Shown: positions 1 to 8,304, numbered from the stretch's first letter. The stretch is 64,000 bases of DNA from Ureibacillus composti (GCA_030348875.1 JAUCEP010000002.1:446501-510500); one strand, 5' to 3'. Program-made: numbers and translations. The notes: generated by a model not told the origin, from the sequence alone.

Positions 1-181
1 TAACTTTCTGTAAACTTAGTTGATGGATAACCGAGAGTAGTAAGTTCGGTATTGCTGGTCAGATTCAACTCTCGGTCATACTTGTAAACTATTTTGATAA
101 AATACTCTAAATCATACTAAAAGTTTTATTAATATAAAATGTTTATGTGTTTTCCTTTATAGAAAAAGAAATTGTCCTTGG

Positions 182-289
182 CTGAGAACGCTAGAGGATA
201 AATCTCCATCAAATTTTATTAACCATATCTCCAATATCGAAGGTGTGAAATCTGCCATTATGTTAAGTTATGATGGAAATTTCACTTAA
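182..289 (+). pseudogene. C-terminal remnant of an unidentified gene
   Basis: An in-frame stretch ends at TAA 287-289 and reads as a plausible protein tail (..ISNIEGVKSAIMLSYDG..). Upstream the same frame loses protein character, and no start codon with a ribosome binding site is present. A strong terminator follows 22 bases later, as expected after a real gene end. The tail is loosely reminiscent of the C-terminus of DUF4956-type membrane proteins, but that is a weak guess. It may be the surviving 3' end of a gene cut by rearrangement. Confidence 0.3.
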
Positions 290-310
290 TAGGGAGTAAG
301 TGACTTTCCG

Positions 311-350
311 AAAGGGTGCTATTCATGAATGTGAATGGCGCTCTTTTTTT
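311..350 (+). terminator. Rho-independent terminator
   Basis: A 10-bp stem (GTGCTATTCA 316-325 with TGAATGGCGC 332-341, including G-U pairs) with a 6-base loop extends outward by A-T pairs and is followed by TCTTTTTTT. It fits termination of the remnant gene ending at 289. Confidence 0.75.
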
Positions 351-418
351 CTATTGCCATGAGCCTGTAATGGATTTGGAGAGATTAATAAATTTGGGGA
401 GTTGGCGTTAAATAGGAA

Positions 419-473
419 TGTCGGGATTATTTGATTTTTTGTCGGGAATAATTGAAAAAATGTCGGGATTATT
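419..473 (+). repeat. Three 21-bp iterons, TGTCGGGATTATT type (cluster 1)
   Basis: TGTCGGGA occurs at 419, 440 and 461, exactly 21 bases apart, each followed by an A/T-rich spacer. The same arrangement recurs at 8231-8285 and in part at 1935-2015. TGT at the outer edge and helically phased repeats resemble transposase-binding sites at the ends of Tn7- or Tn552-like elements, but no such transposase is in the window. Confidence 0.7.
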
Positions 474-548
474 CAAATGATAAAATACCTTAAAAGTAGA
501 CAAAAATATCCGAACAAATAAGTAGATACATCTAGGGAGCGGATATTC

Positions 549-833
549 TTGAGAAAAAGTTATTCATATGAACTAAAAAAAGAAGCAGTAGAACTCTACT
601 TTGAAGGATTTTCAGCCAGTTATGTCGCTAATAAATTGGATATCTCCAGCCGTACACTCGTTAATGACTGGGTTAAGCAAGTGAAGGTTTCTAATACATT
701 CGATGTTCTGCTTCCTAATCAAGGAAGACCTAGAAAAAATAGTAAGAAAAAGGAAACAATAGTTGAAGAAAATGAACGGTTAAAATTAGAGAATTTATAT
801 CTAAAAAAGCTCTTGGAGCTGAAAAGGGGGTGA
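549..833 (+). CDS. IS3-family transposase OrfA (helix-turn-helix)
   Basis: This 94-residue protein is the DNA-binding half of an IS3/IS150-type transposase. It starts with TTG behind GGGAGCGG. The N-terminal half is a transposase_8-type helix-turn-helix (SYELKKEAVELYFEG.. SYVANKLDISSRTLVNDW). The C-terminus is a leucine-zipper-like coiled coil (VEENERLKLENLYLKKLLEL) that would dimerise OrfA or join OrfAB. It overlaps orfB by 4 bases (830-833) in the -1 frame, the usual set-up for programmed frameshifting to OrfAB, although I did not identify a definite slippery heptamer. Confidence 0.88.
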   Translation: MRKSYSYELKKEAVELYFEGFSASYVANKLDISSRTLVNDWVKQVKVSNTFDVLLPNQGRPRKNSKKKETIVEENERLKLENLYLKKLLELKRG

Positions 834-1714
834 ATGGAAAACGAGTAACATTTGAATTTATTGAAGAACAATCCGAAAATTATCCTGTTACAACTATCTT
901 TAAATTCATAAATGGTGTATCAAGATCAGGATATTATAAATGGAAAAAAGAAAAAGAAACACGTGAATCGCAAGCGGAAAAAGATAAACCAATTTTAAAC
1001 GAAATGATTGTACATTATAGGATTCATGGTGGGAATTTAGGAAATGAACGGTTTAAATTAATTCTAGATCAGATATTGGATCACCCCATTAACGTTAAAA
1101 GAATTCGTCGAATGAGAGAGCAATACAACCTACCATTATTAACGAAAAAGAGAAAGCCTCATAGAGGCTTTAAGGAACATGTGAAGGTGGGGAATTTATT
1201 AAATCGTAACTTTAAAGCAAGACGTCAAGGTATTAAATTCAGTATAGATATCTCTTATTTAGAAATTAAGAAACCTGCATCAGATTTCATCTTTTTATGT
1301 GCGATTAAAGATTTATTTAATAATGAAATCGTAGCTTATAAAATCGGTGATTATCAAGATTTAGACCTTGTTCTAGATACGGTTAAATTACTAAAAGAAA
1401 AAGGACCTGAAAAAGGAGCGATCATTCACAGTGATCAAGGCTCACAATTTACAAGTTCCCTTTACATGAAAGAGCTTCAAAATCTTCAATTCACACAATC
1501 AATGTCTCGCAGAGGCAACTGCTGGGACAATGCATGTATCGAAAGTTTCTTCGGAAAATTAAAAACCGAAATGCCTGGTTTTGGCCAACCAGAAACTAAA
1601 GAAGAAATGATTGAAGCTGTATCAAACTATATAAAGTATTATAACGAAATTCGACCACAATTAAAACTGAAAATGAGTCCAGTACAGTATCGAAATAATT
1701 CGGTAGCTGCTTAA
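830..1714 (+). CDS. IS3-family transposase OrfB (DDE integrase core)
   Basis: This 294-residue protein is the catalytic half of the IS3-family transposase. An HTH_21-like region (about 40-105, ..RIHGGNLGNERFKLIL.. KRIRRMREQYNL) precedes an rve integrase core. DDE-type residues are visible: the first Asp in FSIDISYLEI, the second in IIHSDQGSQFTS, and the Glu in NACIESFFGKLKTE. The C-terminal YYNEIRPQLKLKMSPVQYR is typical of the family. The reading frame is intact, so the element may be active. Host repertoire or IS subgroup cannot be fixed from sequence alone. Confidence 0.93.
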   Translation: MNGKRVTFEFIEEQSENYPVTTIFKFINGVSRSGYYKWKKEKETRESQAEKDKPILNEMIVHYRIHGGNLGNERFKLILDQILDHPINVKRIRRMREQYNLPLLTKKRKPHRGFKEHVKVGNLLNRNFKARRQGIKFSIDISYLEIKKPASDFIFLCAIKDLFNNEIVAYKIGDYQDLDLVLDTVKLLKEKGPEKGAIIHSDQGSQFTSSLYMKELQNLQFTQSMSRRGNCWDNACIESFFGKLKTEMPGFGQPETKEEMIEAVSNYIKYYNEIRPQLKLKMSPVQYRNNSVAA

Positions 1715-1754
1715 ACAAGGTAGGAGAGAAAAAATCACCTTACCATTTTAGATT

Positions 1755-1860
1755 CAACCTCCCCTTGCCTTTTTTCACCATATCCCGTGAAGTCAGTCAA
1801 AGGCTCTTTTCACTTTGACTGACTTCACGGGATATGGGATCTTGAATTGAAGGGAGGTTG
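1755..1860. repeat. 106-bp near-palindrome with a 25-bp perfect stem
   Basis: The stem 1778-1802 (CCATATCCCGTGAAG..) is perfectly complementary to 1813-1837, with a 10-base loop. The outermost bases are also complementary (CAACCTCCC 1755-1763 with GGGAGGTTG 1852-1860), separated from the inner stem by mismatched arms. It follows the IS3 element by 40 bases. It could terminate transcription on either strand or be a small non-autonomous palindromic element. Confidence 0.8.
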
Positions 1861-1934
1861 TACGAGATTAATCTGAAATTATAGGTATTTTGAATTTGAC
1901 TGGGTAGATTTTTAAAAAATAATATTAATGAATT

Positions 1935-2015
1935 TGTCGGGATAGAAATTGTCCACTTGACAGGTAGTAAGTCAAAAATTTTGTCGGGATAACTTCAAAT
2001 AACGTCGGGATTATT
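1935..2015 (+). repeat. TGTCGGGA iterons (cluster 2, degenerate)
   Basis: TGTCGGGAT occurs at 1935 and 1982 and CGTCGGGATTATT at 2003. The last two are 21 bases apart, the same phasing as clusters 1 and 3. All copies point in the same direction as in the other clusters. Confidence 0.6.
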
Positions 2016-2700
2016 CTCGAATACAATCTAGAGAGAGCAAATGTTATTGCCCCGCCCTTATTTGTTTTCTAGAAAAGTAAAAAGCTCAAATTCTTCCTTG
2101 TCTCACAGGACTCCATATTAATGTGAACAAAATGCCAAAATCTAACATGACTCCAACATCGGAAGAGCTCGTAAATATTGATAAATCAACATATAAGTTT
2201 CAATTTTTTGTCAACTAAGTTTACGAGACGAAGAAAATAAAGAAATAGCTTTTTGTAAACGATGATGACAAAAAAGTGAGGTTCACGACTAGAAGTTTAC
2301 AAGGACAGTGATGGGTTCAGTAAGAATTGTAAATTATACCAGTAAATTAAAGCGATATCAGGTAGAAGTTTTAGTACAATAGAAAGATAGCGGTGGGGGA
2401 GCGATTTATATTCAAAGGAATTTTAGTTTTGATTCCTGAATATAGTGCCTTATATTCCACTTGCAAAATTGTTATAATGTAAACCAAGTTGACAATTTCA
2501 TCAGAGGAGTTCACTAACTTCAACTTGACAGAAAGTTTAAAAAATATTAGAATCTTAAATTGTAAATAGAATTTAACACGTTTCTAGTAGCTTTAGTATG
2601 ATGGTCAATGATGTATTGATTACCGTAAAAAAGTGAAATAGAAAATTAGAATAGTTAATTAAATAATAGGTAGACGATTAAAAAACCTCATGTAGGTTAG
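2016..2700. other. Gene-free decayed DNA
   Basis: No open frame with a credible start lies here. The part 2205-2408 is a diverged copy of 28280-28492 (see that entry). It contains an imperfect inverted repeat, TTTTTTGTCA 2204-2213 against TGACAAAAAA 2266-2275, and a frame reading ..IVNYTSKLKRYQVEVLVQ before a stop. A short perfect inverted repeat CAAGTTGA/TCAACTTG lies near 2485-2527. Confidence 0.4.
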
Positions 2701-2708
2701 TTAAAAGT

Positions 2709-2777
2709 AAACCGACAATTTTCAAAGTTAATGGGTTGTTATGACCATTAATTTGTTAAATTGTCGGTTTTTTTATT
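2709..2777 (+). promoter_or_regulatory. Leader hairpin with T-tract upstream of dabBA
   Basis: AAACCGACAATTT (2709-2721) pairs with AAATTGTCGGTTT (2758-2770) and is followed by TTTTTATTTTT. A second hairpin, TTAATGG/CCATTAA, lies inside the loop. This is the shape of an intrinsic terminator, but no gene precedes it for about 1 kb, so it may act as an attenuator in the dabB leader. Termination of an unseen small RNA is the alternative. Confidence 0.55.
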
Positions 2778-2822
2778 TTTCAAACGAATTTATATGACTT
2801 TAAAAGAAAGGAAGGGACCGTC

Positions 2823-2906
2823 ATGACGCAGAGAGATCATGGTTCGATTTACGAGATGCCGACTACTTGCATTCATCTAATTCAGTGGAGGGGATGCAGA
2901 TGTTAA
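2823..2906 (+). CDS. Possible 27-residue leader peptide overlapping the dabB start
   Basis: ATG at 2823 lies 6 bases after GGAAGGG and opens a 27-codon frame (MTQRDHGSIYEM.. ending IQWRGCRC) whose TAA at 2904-2906 overlaps the proposed dabB ATG at 2900. The overlap suggests translational coupling. I recognise no homologue. A short frame can arise by chance, but this ribosome binding site is as good as that of dabB itself. Confidence 0.35.
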   Translation: MTQRDHGSIYEMPTTCIHLIQWRGCRC

Positions 2907-4438
2907 ACGAACTGAATCCGGACTACCCAAGCTTGTTTTTAATCATGCTTGCTATTTCTTTACTTAGTTCAGTGATTTTTTTACATCCAAAAGTACCTCT
3001 ATCTTTTGTACGTATACATGTAGGGTTTATCGCAGTACCGCCACTTGTTGCGCTCATCGCACTGATCTTTCATCATGAACGCATCGTGATGGGGCCTTGG
3101 TATTTTAGTTCATTGTCTTGGCTATTAGCATTTTTTGTCCTGACGATTGGCTGTATTGTCCAACGCTTTTGTGTCCGTTACTTACAAGGCGATTCCGCTT
3201 ATCGAAAGTATTTTGCCTTACTAACAGTGACTACAACGGCTGCTTCCGCAACTTGGGTTAGTAATGATTTTCTTTTGTTATTGGCTTGTTGGGGGATTAC
3301 ACTCCTTGGGTTAACCTTACTAATTGGGTTAAAAAGGGAGTGGGTAGTGGCGAGAAATGCAGCCAAAATTTGTGGTCGTTTATTTGCAATCAGTTGGGGA
3401 GTTTTATTAATCGTGATTGTTTGGATTGCACAGGCAACGAATCACTGGCAGTTGTTGGACGCACTTACACCTACTAGTCTCGCGCAGCTTGATTCATGGG
3501 AGAAGACGTGTATCAATTTACTGTTGATCGTAGCAGTCGTTATTCCAGCAGCACAATGGCCTTCTCATCGATGGTTGTTAGACTCAGTTGTTGCACCAAC
3601 GCCAATCTCTGCGGTGATGCATGCGGGGATTGTGAATGCTGGGGGAATCATCTTGACTCTTTTTGCACCACTCTTCCAAGGGAGTACGGCACAGATGGTT
3701 TTATTAATCTTTTCTAGTATCTCTGTGTTAATTGGAACGGGAATAATGCTCGTTCAAGTAGATTATAAACGCCAACTTGTGGGGTCAACTATCGCACAAA
3801 TGGGCTTTATGTTAATTCAATGTGCATTAGGCGCTTATATGGCGGCCATTATGCATGCAGTATTACATGGCATGTTTAAAGCGACTCTTTTCTTACAATC
3901 TGGGTCCGTGATTCATCGTCCCGAATCTGGTTTCTATACAAAAAAACCGTTGTCATTTTCAACTATTGTTACTGGAAGCATGGTTGGAGTTCTAGCGGGG
4001 ATTGGCTTTTGGCTCTTGTCCCCAGGAGAAACTTATCAATTAGTAAGTGCCTTTATTATAGGATGGTCGGTATCGATCGCTTGGGTACAACTTGTTGCTT
4101 TTGGATTGGGGAAAATGGGGCAGGTTGTTGGGTTCGGTGTTCTCGTCGGTGGAGCCATTGTTTACTTTTTCATTCATCATCTTTTGTACGGCGTGTTACA
4201 TCACGCAGTTTTAGTAAAAATGCAACCTCCTGTCATGGCAGCCATTGTTCTCATTCTAATCTTGTTAGGAGCTTTCTTGATAGGTGCTTGGTTAACTCAC
4301 AACCGTTTATCAAAATACTATGCGATTGTTTATCTTTGGTTAGTACGATTAGGAGAGCCGAAAGAAAATGTCATTGAAAGTCATCCCCATTATTTGCAAT
4401 CTCAAGGAGGTAAAGTACGTGACTACAACATTAGTTAA
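2900..4438 (+). CDS. dabB: DabB: proton-channel subunit of the DAB inorganic-carbon system
   Basis: This 512-residue polytopic membrane protein belongs to the NuoL/MrpA (Proton_antipo_M) family and works with DabA (MpsAB in Staphylococcus) to couple cation or proton flow to CO2 hydration and bicarbonate build-up. About 12-14 hydrophobic segments are visible. The family core includes TPISAVMHAGIVNAGG near 235-250 and a later His/Lys-bearing segment (MHAVLHGMFKATLFLQ near 320). The start at 2900 follows GGAGGGG by 6 bases; a frame-open TTG at 2867 lacks such a site. The stop overlaps the dabA start by 20 bases. The role is known for the family; the pairing here is direct. Confidence 0.9.
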   Translation: MLNELNPDYPSLFLIMLAISLLSSVIFLHPKVPLSFVRIHVGFIAVPPLVALIALIFHHERIVMGPWYFSSLSWLLAFFVLTIGCIVQRFCVRYLQGDSAYRKYFALLTVTTTAASATWVSNDFLLLLACWGITLLGLTLLIGLKREWVVARNAAKICGRLFAISWGVLLIVIVWIAQATNHWQLLDALTPTSLAQLDSWEKTCINLLLIVAVVIPAAQWPSHRWLLDSVVAPTPISAVMHAGIVNAGGIILTLFAPLFQGSTAQMVLLIFSSISVLIGTGIMLVQVDYKRQLVGSTIAQMGFMLIQCALGAYMAAIMHAVLHGMFKATLFLQSGSVIHRPESGFYTKKPLSFSTIVTGSMVGVLAGIGFWLLSPGETYQLVSAFIIGWSVSIAWVQLVAFGLGKMGQVVGFGVLVGGAIVYFFIHHLLYGVLHHAVLVKMQPPVMAAIVLILILLGAFLIGAWLTHNRLSKYYAIVYLWLVRLGEPKENVIESHPHYLQSQGGKVRDYNIS

Positions 4439-7031
4439 AGAGATCAATATAGAAAAACGTTTTAATTCTGTAATTCTAGAAGAACTTGTGGAATCTGCTA
4501 GTAAAGTGATTGTGCCACTTGGACCTTTAACGAAATTTGCTGCACGTCATCCTTGGGCAGGCATCGAACAGCAGTCATTTGAGCAAGTTGCACGTAAACT
4601 CAAAAGCACAAGTAATGTGGAAATCTATCCTAATGATTCGATCTTGCAGTCTGCTTGGAACCGAGGTGAGATTTGTCAGGAGTTCCTAGAAATGAAGCTT
4701 CAACAATGGCTTGATTCACAGTCGTTTGAATTGCCAAGTGAGGTGGTAACTCAGTTCTGCCAAGCAGCGCTTATCCAAGAAAAGAAATCTATTAAACAAT
4801 TACCAAAGACTGAGATAAAGGGCATGGCAAGGGAACTAGTAAATGATTTTCATATTCCGACGAAACAGGTCCTTCAAACATATAGTCAGCGTCTGCAAAA
4901 GATAAATGGTGAGAATGTAACCGAAGTTCTTAATGGGCAACTGATTAAGTGGTGTAAATTGTTTTTAGATGAAGCACAAGCAGTTTGGGCAATGCCAAAT
5001 CGAGATAAGGGTTTTTATTATGCTTGGAAGGAAATGGTGAAATATGACCCTGCTATGAATCATCAGGTTCGTCGGGAGTTAAGCAATTTACCAAACGATG
5101 CAACGCAAGCTTTAATGGATGCGCTGCTAGGTTTAGAAATTTCCTACTTAGAAATTGAGAGTTATTTAGAAGCGCATTTGCTCGCTCTACCAGGTTGGGC
5201 AGGAACGATGTTGTGGCGCTCACAGCAATCTACTAAGCAAAAGAACTTATTAACGGAATATTTAGCAGTGCGAATTAGCCTGGAGTATGCACTTATTAAG
5301 CCACATTTGCCTTTACCACAGCCAAACCAAGAAGAGAAGATAGAGCTTTTAGAGTCTCTCATTGCATCTTGGGCACATTGGGGTGACATGCCCATCAAGG
5401 AGTGGCTAGAGTTATCGCCGAAAGAGGCCAAAGCAAGACTGACACTTGCTTACCGATTTGATCAAACAGTCCAACATCTACTTTGGTTGGAAGCGTGGGA
5501 ACAAACTTTTGAAGATCAGTTACAGAACATCATCAGTTCAACACGAAATCGTGTAGTGGAGTTTCCCAAGTCTACATTGGCCCAATTTGCCTTTTGTATC
5601 GATGTACGTTCAGAACCGTTTCGTCGCCAACTTGAAGATGCAGGTCCTTTCGAGACGTTTGGAACGGCAGGTTTTTTTGGATTACCGGTTGAAATGAGTG
5701 AGCTTGGCAGTAAACATAGCCATCCATCCTTGCCAGTCCTATTCAAACCACAAATAAAGGTGAAAGAATGGTCATCCGAAAATGACTTAAAACCCTATAA
5801 ACAACGTCACCAAACAGTCGGTTCGATTAGCTACGCTTTTAAAAGGCTAAAGTATAACTTACCATCAAGTTTATTGCTACCTGAGATTAGTGGTCCGTGG
5901 CTTATTTTACAAACGATGGCACGTAGCTTTGTTCCAAAAAGTACTGGCAATGTATACCGTAACATTCGAAGAAAATGGTTACGTAAACCACGAGCGCAAC
6001 TTTCGCTTGATCGTGTACAGACATCGGAATCAGAGTTACCAATTGGATTTTCTTTAGAAGAGAAAGTGCATTATGTACGACAAGCATTGAAGATGATGAG
6101 TTTAACAGAAAACTTTTCGCCTTTAGTCGTCATTTGTGGTCATGGTAGTCATAGTACGAATAATCCCTACGCATCGGCACTAGATTGTGGTGCATGCGGT
6201 GGGGCTTCAAGTGGATTTAATGCGCGGGTATTGGCAACATTGTGTAATCTACCAGTGGTAAGAAAATTGCTTGAGCTAGAGGGGATTATTATTCCGGAAG
6301 AGACCGTGTTTGTAGCGGCTGAGCATATTACAACACTTGATGAATTACAGTGGCTTTACGTCCCTAAACTTACAGCCAAAGCGAAGGAAGCTTTTGAAGC
6401 TATTCAAAAAGTACTGCCAAAGGTTAGTGAACAGGCGAACGCTGAAAGAATTCCAAAATTACCTGGACTAGACGCTTGCAGTCATAACCATAAAAATGAG
6501 GCGAAACGCTTGGGAGATGATTGGAGTGAGGTGCGACCAGAATGGGGATTAGCGCGTAATGCCACGTTCATCATTGGGAATCGTGCACTTACTCAATATT
6601 GTAATTTAGATGCTAGAGCTTTTCTTCACAACTATGATTGGAAGAAAGATCCGAACGGGACGATCCTAGCGAATATTATTTCTGGACCAGCAACCGTCGC
6701 CCAGTGGATTAACTTACAATATTATGCGTCGACCGTTGCCCCGCATTATTACGGCAGTGGCAATAAAACGACCCAAACCGTCACTGCAGGCATTGGGGTA
6801 ATGCAAGGAAATGCGAGCGATCTATTAAGTGGACTTCCGTGGCAGTCGGTGATGCAATCAGATGAAGAAGCCTATCATGCTCCACTTAGATTATTAGTAG
6901 TCATTGAGGCACCAAGAAAGTATGTGTTACGGATGCTAGATCAAAATCCGGCATTTCTTCAAAAAATCCAAAATGGATGGATTCGTCTTGCATCGATTGA
7001 TCAAGAAGGAAATTGGGAGAGTTGGTCTTAA
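4419..7031 (+). CDS. dabA: DabA: DUF2309 zinc protein of the DAB inorganic-carbon system
   Basis: This 870-residue cytoplasmic protein is the beta-carbonic-anhydrase-like partner of DabB. I place the start at GTG 4419, 8 bases after AAGGAGG and inside the end of dabB; the longer frame from 4368 has no ribosome binding site. Putative zinc and active-site residues are C393 and D395 (FCIDVRSEP), H575 (CGHGSHSTNNPY) and C590 (DCGACGG). The 15-residue spacing from His to Cys equals that reported for Halothiobacillus DabA. The length fits the family. It should allow energy-driven one-way CO2 hydration at the membrane. Confidence 0.93.
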   Translation: MTTTLVKEINIEKRFNSVILEELVESASKVIVPLGPLTKFAARHPWAGIEQQSFEQVARKLKSTSNVEIYPNDSILQSAWNRGEICQEFLEMKLQQWLDSQSFELPSEVVTQFCQAALIQEKKSIKQLPKTEIKGMARELVNDFHIPTKQVLQTYSQRLQKINGENVTEVLNGQLIKWCKLFLDEAQAVWAMPNRDKGFYYAWKEMVKYDPAMNHQVRRELSNLPNDATQALMDALLGLEISYLEIESYLEAHLLALPGWAGTMLWRSQQSTKQKNLLTEYLAVRISLEYALIKPHLPLPQPNQEEKIELLESLIASWAHWGDMPIKEWLELSPKEAKARLTLAYRFDQTVQHLLWLEAWEQTFEDQLQNIISSTRNRVVEFPKSTLAQFAFCIDVRSEPFRRQLEDAGPFETFGTAGFFGLPVEMSELGSKHSHPSLPVLFKPQIKVKEWSSENDLKPYKQRHQTVGSISYAFKRLKYNLPSSLLLPEISGPWLILQTMARSFVPKSTGNVYRNIRRKWLRKPRAQLSLDRVQTSESELPIGFSLEEKVHYVRQALKMMSLTENFSPLVVICGHGSHSTNNPYASALDCGACGGASSGFNARVLATLCNLPVVRKLLELEGIIIPEETVFVAAEHITTLDELQWLYVPKLTAKAKEAFEAIQKVLPKVSEQANAERIPKLPGLDACSHNHKNEAKRLGDDWSEVRPEWGLARNATFIIGNRALTQYCNLDARAFLHNYDWKKDPNGTILANIISGPATVAQWINLQYYASTVAPHYYGSGNKTTQTVTAGIGVMQGNASDLLSGLPWQSVMQSDEEAYHAPLRLLVVIEAPRKYVLRMLDQNPAFLQKIQNGWIRLASIDQEGNWESWS

Positions 7032-7155
7032 CCGTTTGATTCGAACAGCTCACTTGTAGGATGTATGATTGGAGTTTATAGTTAAAAACTAAAATAAACT
7101 AGAGCAAAAACTTTATATAACAATGAGTTGTGGACCAGTAAGAAAGGAAGTCATT

Positions 7156-7518
7156 ATGGATAAATCAAAAGGTGCCCTTGAAGCAGAAATTAGTAAAGCA
7201 TTAACTCACTGGGAGAAAACGTATCTTGGGCGTGGGAGCGTATCAGTTAAGTCAGATATATTACGAGATATGATCATCGTGGTGTTAAAAGGAATCTTAA
7301 CACCTGCTGAGTATTCAGTCTGTCAAGAAAAAGAGGGCCGTTTATCAATTAAAACCATTCGTAATAGTTTGGTGGAATCAGGGGTTGAGGAATTAAAAGA
7401 AGTGTTATTATCCATAACGGGTGAAGAAGTCGTGAGTTTTTATACCGATTTGAGTACACAAACTGGGGAACGCATGATGATCTTTAAGCTTTCAGATGAT
7501 CTGCAAAGTAAATTATGA
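7156..7518 (+). CDS. DUF2294-type protein downstream of dabA
   Basis: This 120-residue soluble protein starts at ATG 7156 behind AAGGAAG. The upstream ATG at 7123 lacks a site. Features are an N-terminal helix (KGALEAEISKALTHWEKTYLGRG), the core SVKSDILRDMIIVVLKGILTPAE, and a C-terminal half ending VSFYTDLSTQTGERMMIFKL. This pattern fits DUF2294, a small family often seen near DabA-type genes in Bacillales, with no established function. It lies 124 bases after dabA on the same strand with no terminator between, so co-transcription is likely. Confidence 0.72.
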   Translation: MDKSKGALEAEISKALTHWEKTYLGRGSVSVKSDILRDMIIVVLKGILTPAEYSVCQEKEGRLSIKTIRNSLVESGVEELKEVLLSITGEEVVSFYTDLSTQTGERMMIFKLSDDLQSKL

Positions 7519-7611
7519 TGAAACATTTGGGTGGATTTCCTACGAATCGCTGAAAGAATCAAATGTTTACGAATGGAAATAGAATGTAAATCGTTTAAGG
7601 AGTGATTCTTA

Positions 7612-8097
7612 ATGGAGACGGCGGATAAAAATAAAATCACACTTTACGTATTGGATTTTGATGTAAAAATAGATGATTTAATAGAAGAGAACCAAATGAT
7701 GAATACGGAAAGTAGCATTGTTTTGCATACTGGCCCGGTCGGATCACCCTTTGATGACATCATGCGATCCATCATCATTGCGGTTTATCAGTACAATGTT
7801 GGGGAAATAGTCATCGTAAGTAGTCCTTATCATAATGAAAAGAGCCTATGGACTGGATACAGCGAGGAATGTCAAAGAGAGATACAAGAGAAGGTACATA
7901 CGCTCAATTATCTATTTGAACATTGTAAACCAGAATTTGTCGAGAATAATATAAATGAGTGGTTCGCAGGTGGAGAAGCCCGAACTGATCGTGCACAAAA
8001 TACAGTTAGAGTCATACGTCAACACCCACTAATCCCGTCAGATGTTAAGATTACCGAAATCAGCATCGTGAAGGGAAAAGAAGTGGTTCTTCAGTAA
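7612..8097 (+). CDS. Beta-carbonic-anhydrase-like protein lacking zinc ligands
   Basis: This 161-residue protein has the outline of a beta-class carbonic anhydrase: TGPVGSPFDDIMRSIIIAVYQYNVGEIVIVSS corresponds to the usual NAGG..D..IRSL..A...LG..EI.VI.H, and TVRVIRQHPLIPSDVKITE to the C-terminal strand. The catalytic motifs are missing: the CxDxR segment is VLDFDVKI and the HxxC segment is SSPYHNEKS. It is therefore probably a non-catalytic relative, perhaps regulatory or DabA-binding. ATG 7612 follows AAGGAGTGAT. It is the last gene of the dab cluster and is followed by a terminator. Confidence 0.7.
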   Translation: METADKNKITLYVLDFDVKIDDLIEENQMMNTESSIVLHTGPVGSPFDDIMRSIIIAVYQYNVGEIVIVSSPYHNEKSLWTGYSEECQREIQEKVHTLNYLFEHCKPEFVENNINEWFAGGEARTDRAQNTVRVIRQHPLIPSDVKITEISIVKGKEVVLQ

Positions 8098-8121
8098 TTG
8101 AAAAAAACGTAAGTGTGAAAT

Positions 8122-8170
8122 GAAAAACGTGATGCTTTCAGGTGGAAATCTGAAAGCATCGCGTTTTTCT
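8122..8170 (+). terminator. Terminator of the dab cluster
   Basis: A stem of AAAACG.GATGCTTTCAG with CTGAAAGCATC.CGTTTT and an 8-base loop is followed by TTTTTCTTTTTTT. It lies 25 bases after the carbonic-anhydrase-like gene. Confidence 0.88.
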
Positions 8171-8230
8171 TTTTTTATGGCATCGAAGAAATAGAGGTGG
8201 GTTGTGCAATGAAAAATGTGATTTGAAGAT

Positions 8231-8286
8231 TGTCGGGATTAATTGATTTTTTGTCGGCATTAATTCAAAAAATGTCGGGATTAATT
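8231..8286 (+). repeat. Three 21-bp iterons, TGTCGGGATTAATT type (cluster 3)
   Basis: TGTCGG(G/C)A occurs at 8231, 8252 and 8273, exactly 21 bases apart. Spacer sequences match cluster 1 almost base for base. The orientation is the same as clusters 1 and 2, so the dab cluster is bracketed by direct, not inverted, iteron sets. Confidence 0.7.
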
Positions 8287-8304
8287 TCGCCATCATATTA
8301 CTGA

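Larger units (their letters stand above)
478..1740 (+). mobile_element. IS3-family insertion sequence (ends not resolved)
   Basis: The element holds orfA and orfB. The left end is probably near 478-500, where the sequence before orfA resembles IS150-group left ends (..AAAAGTAGACAAAAAT..). I could not find a matching inverted right end or a target-site duplication, so both limits are approximate. It is flanked by TGTCGGGA iterons on both sides (419-473 and 1935-2015), which raises the possibility that it inserted into an older element. Confidence 0.6.

Noticed and set aside
10-23. 14-base inverted match of the window start to 2211-2224 (TCAACTAAGTTTAC)
   Set aside because: In 64 kb of AT-rich sequence, a 14-base match is expected by chance, and the flanks do not align.
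3286-4377. Three open frames inside dabB (3286-3477, 3496-3717, 4009-4377)
   Set aside because: They are alternative-frame shadows without ribosome binding sites inside a clear membrane-protein gene.
419-8286. Iteron clusters read as a CRISPR array
   Set aside because: Only three short repeats per cluster with A/T-rich 13-base spacers that are nearly identical between clusters; no cas genes.
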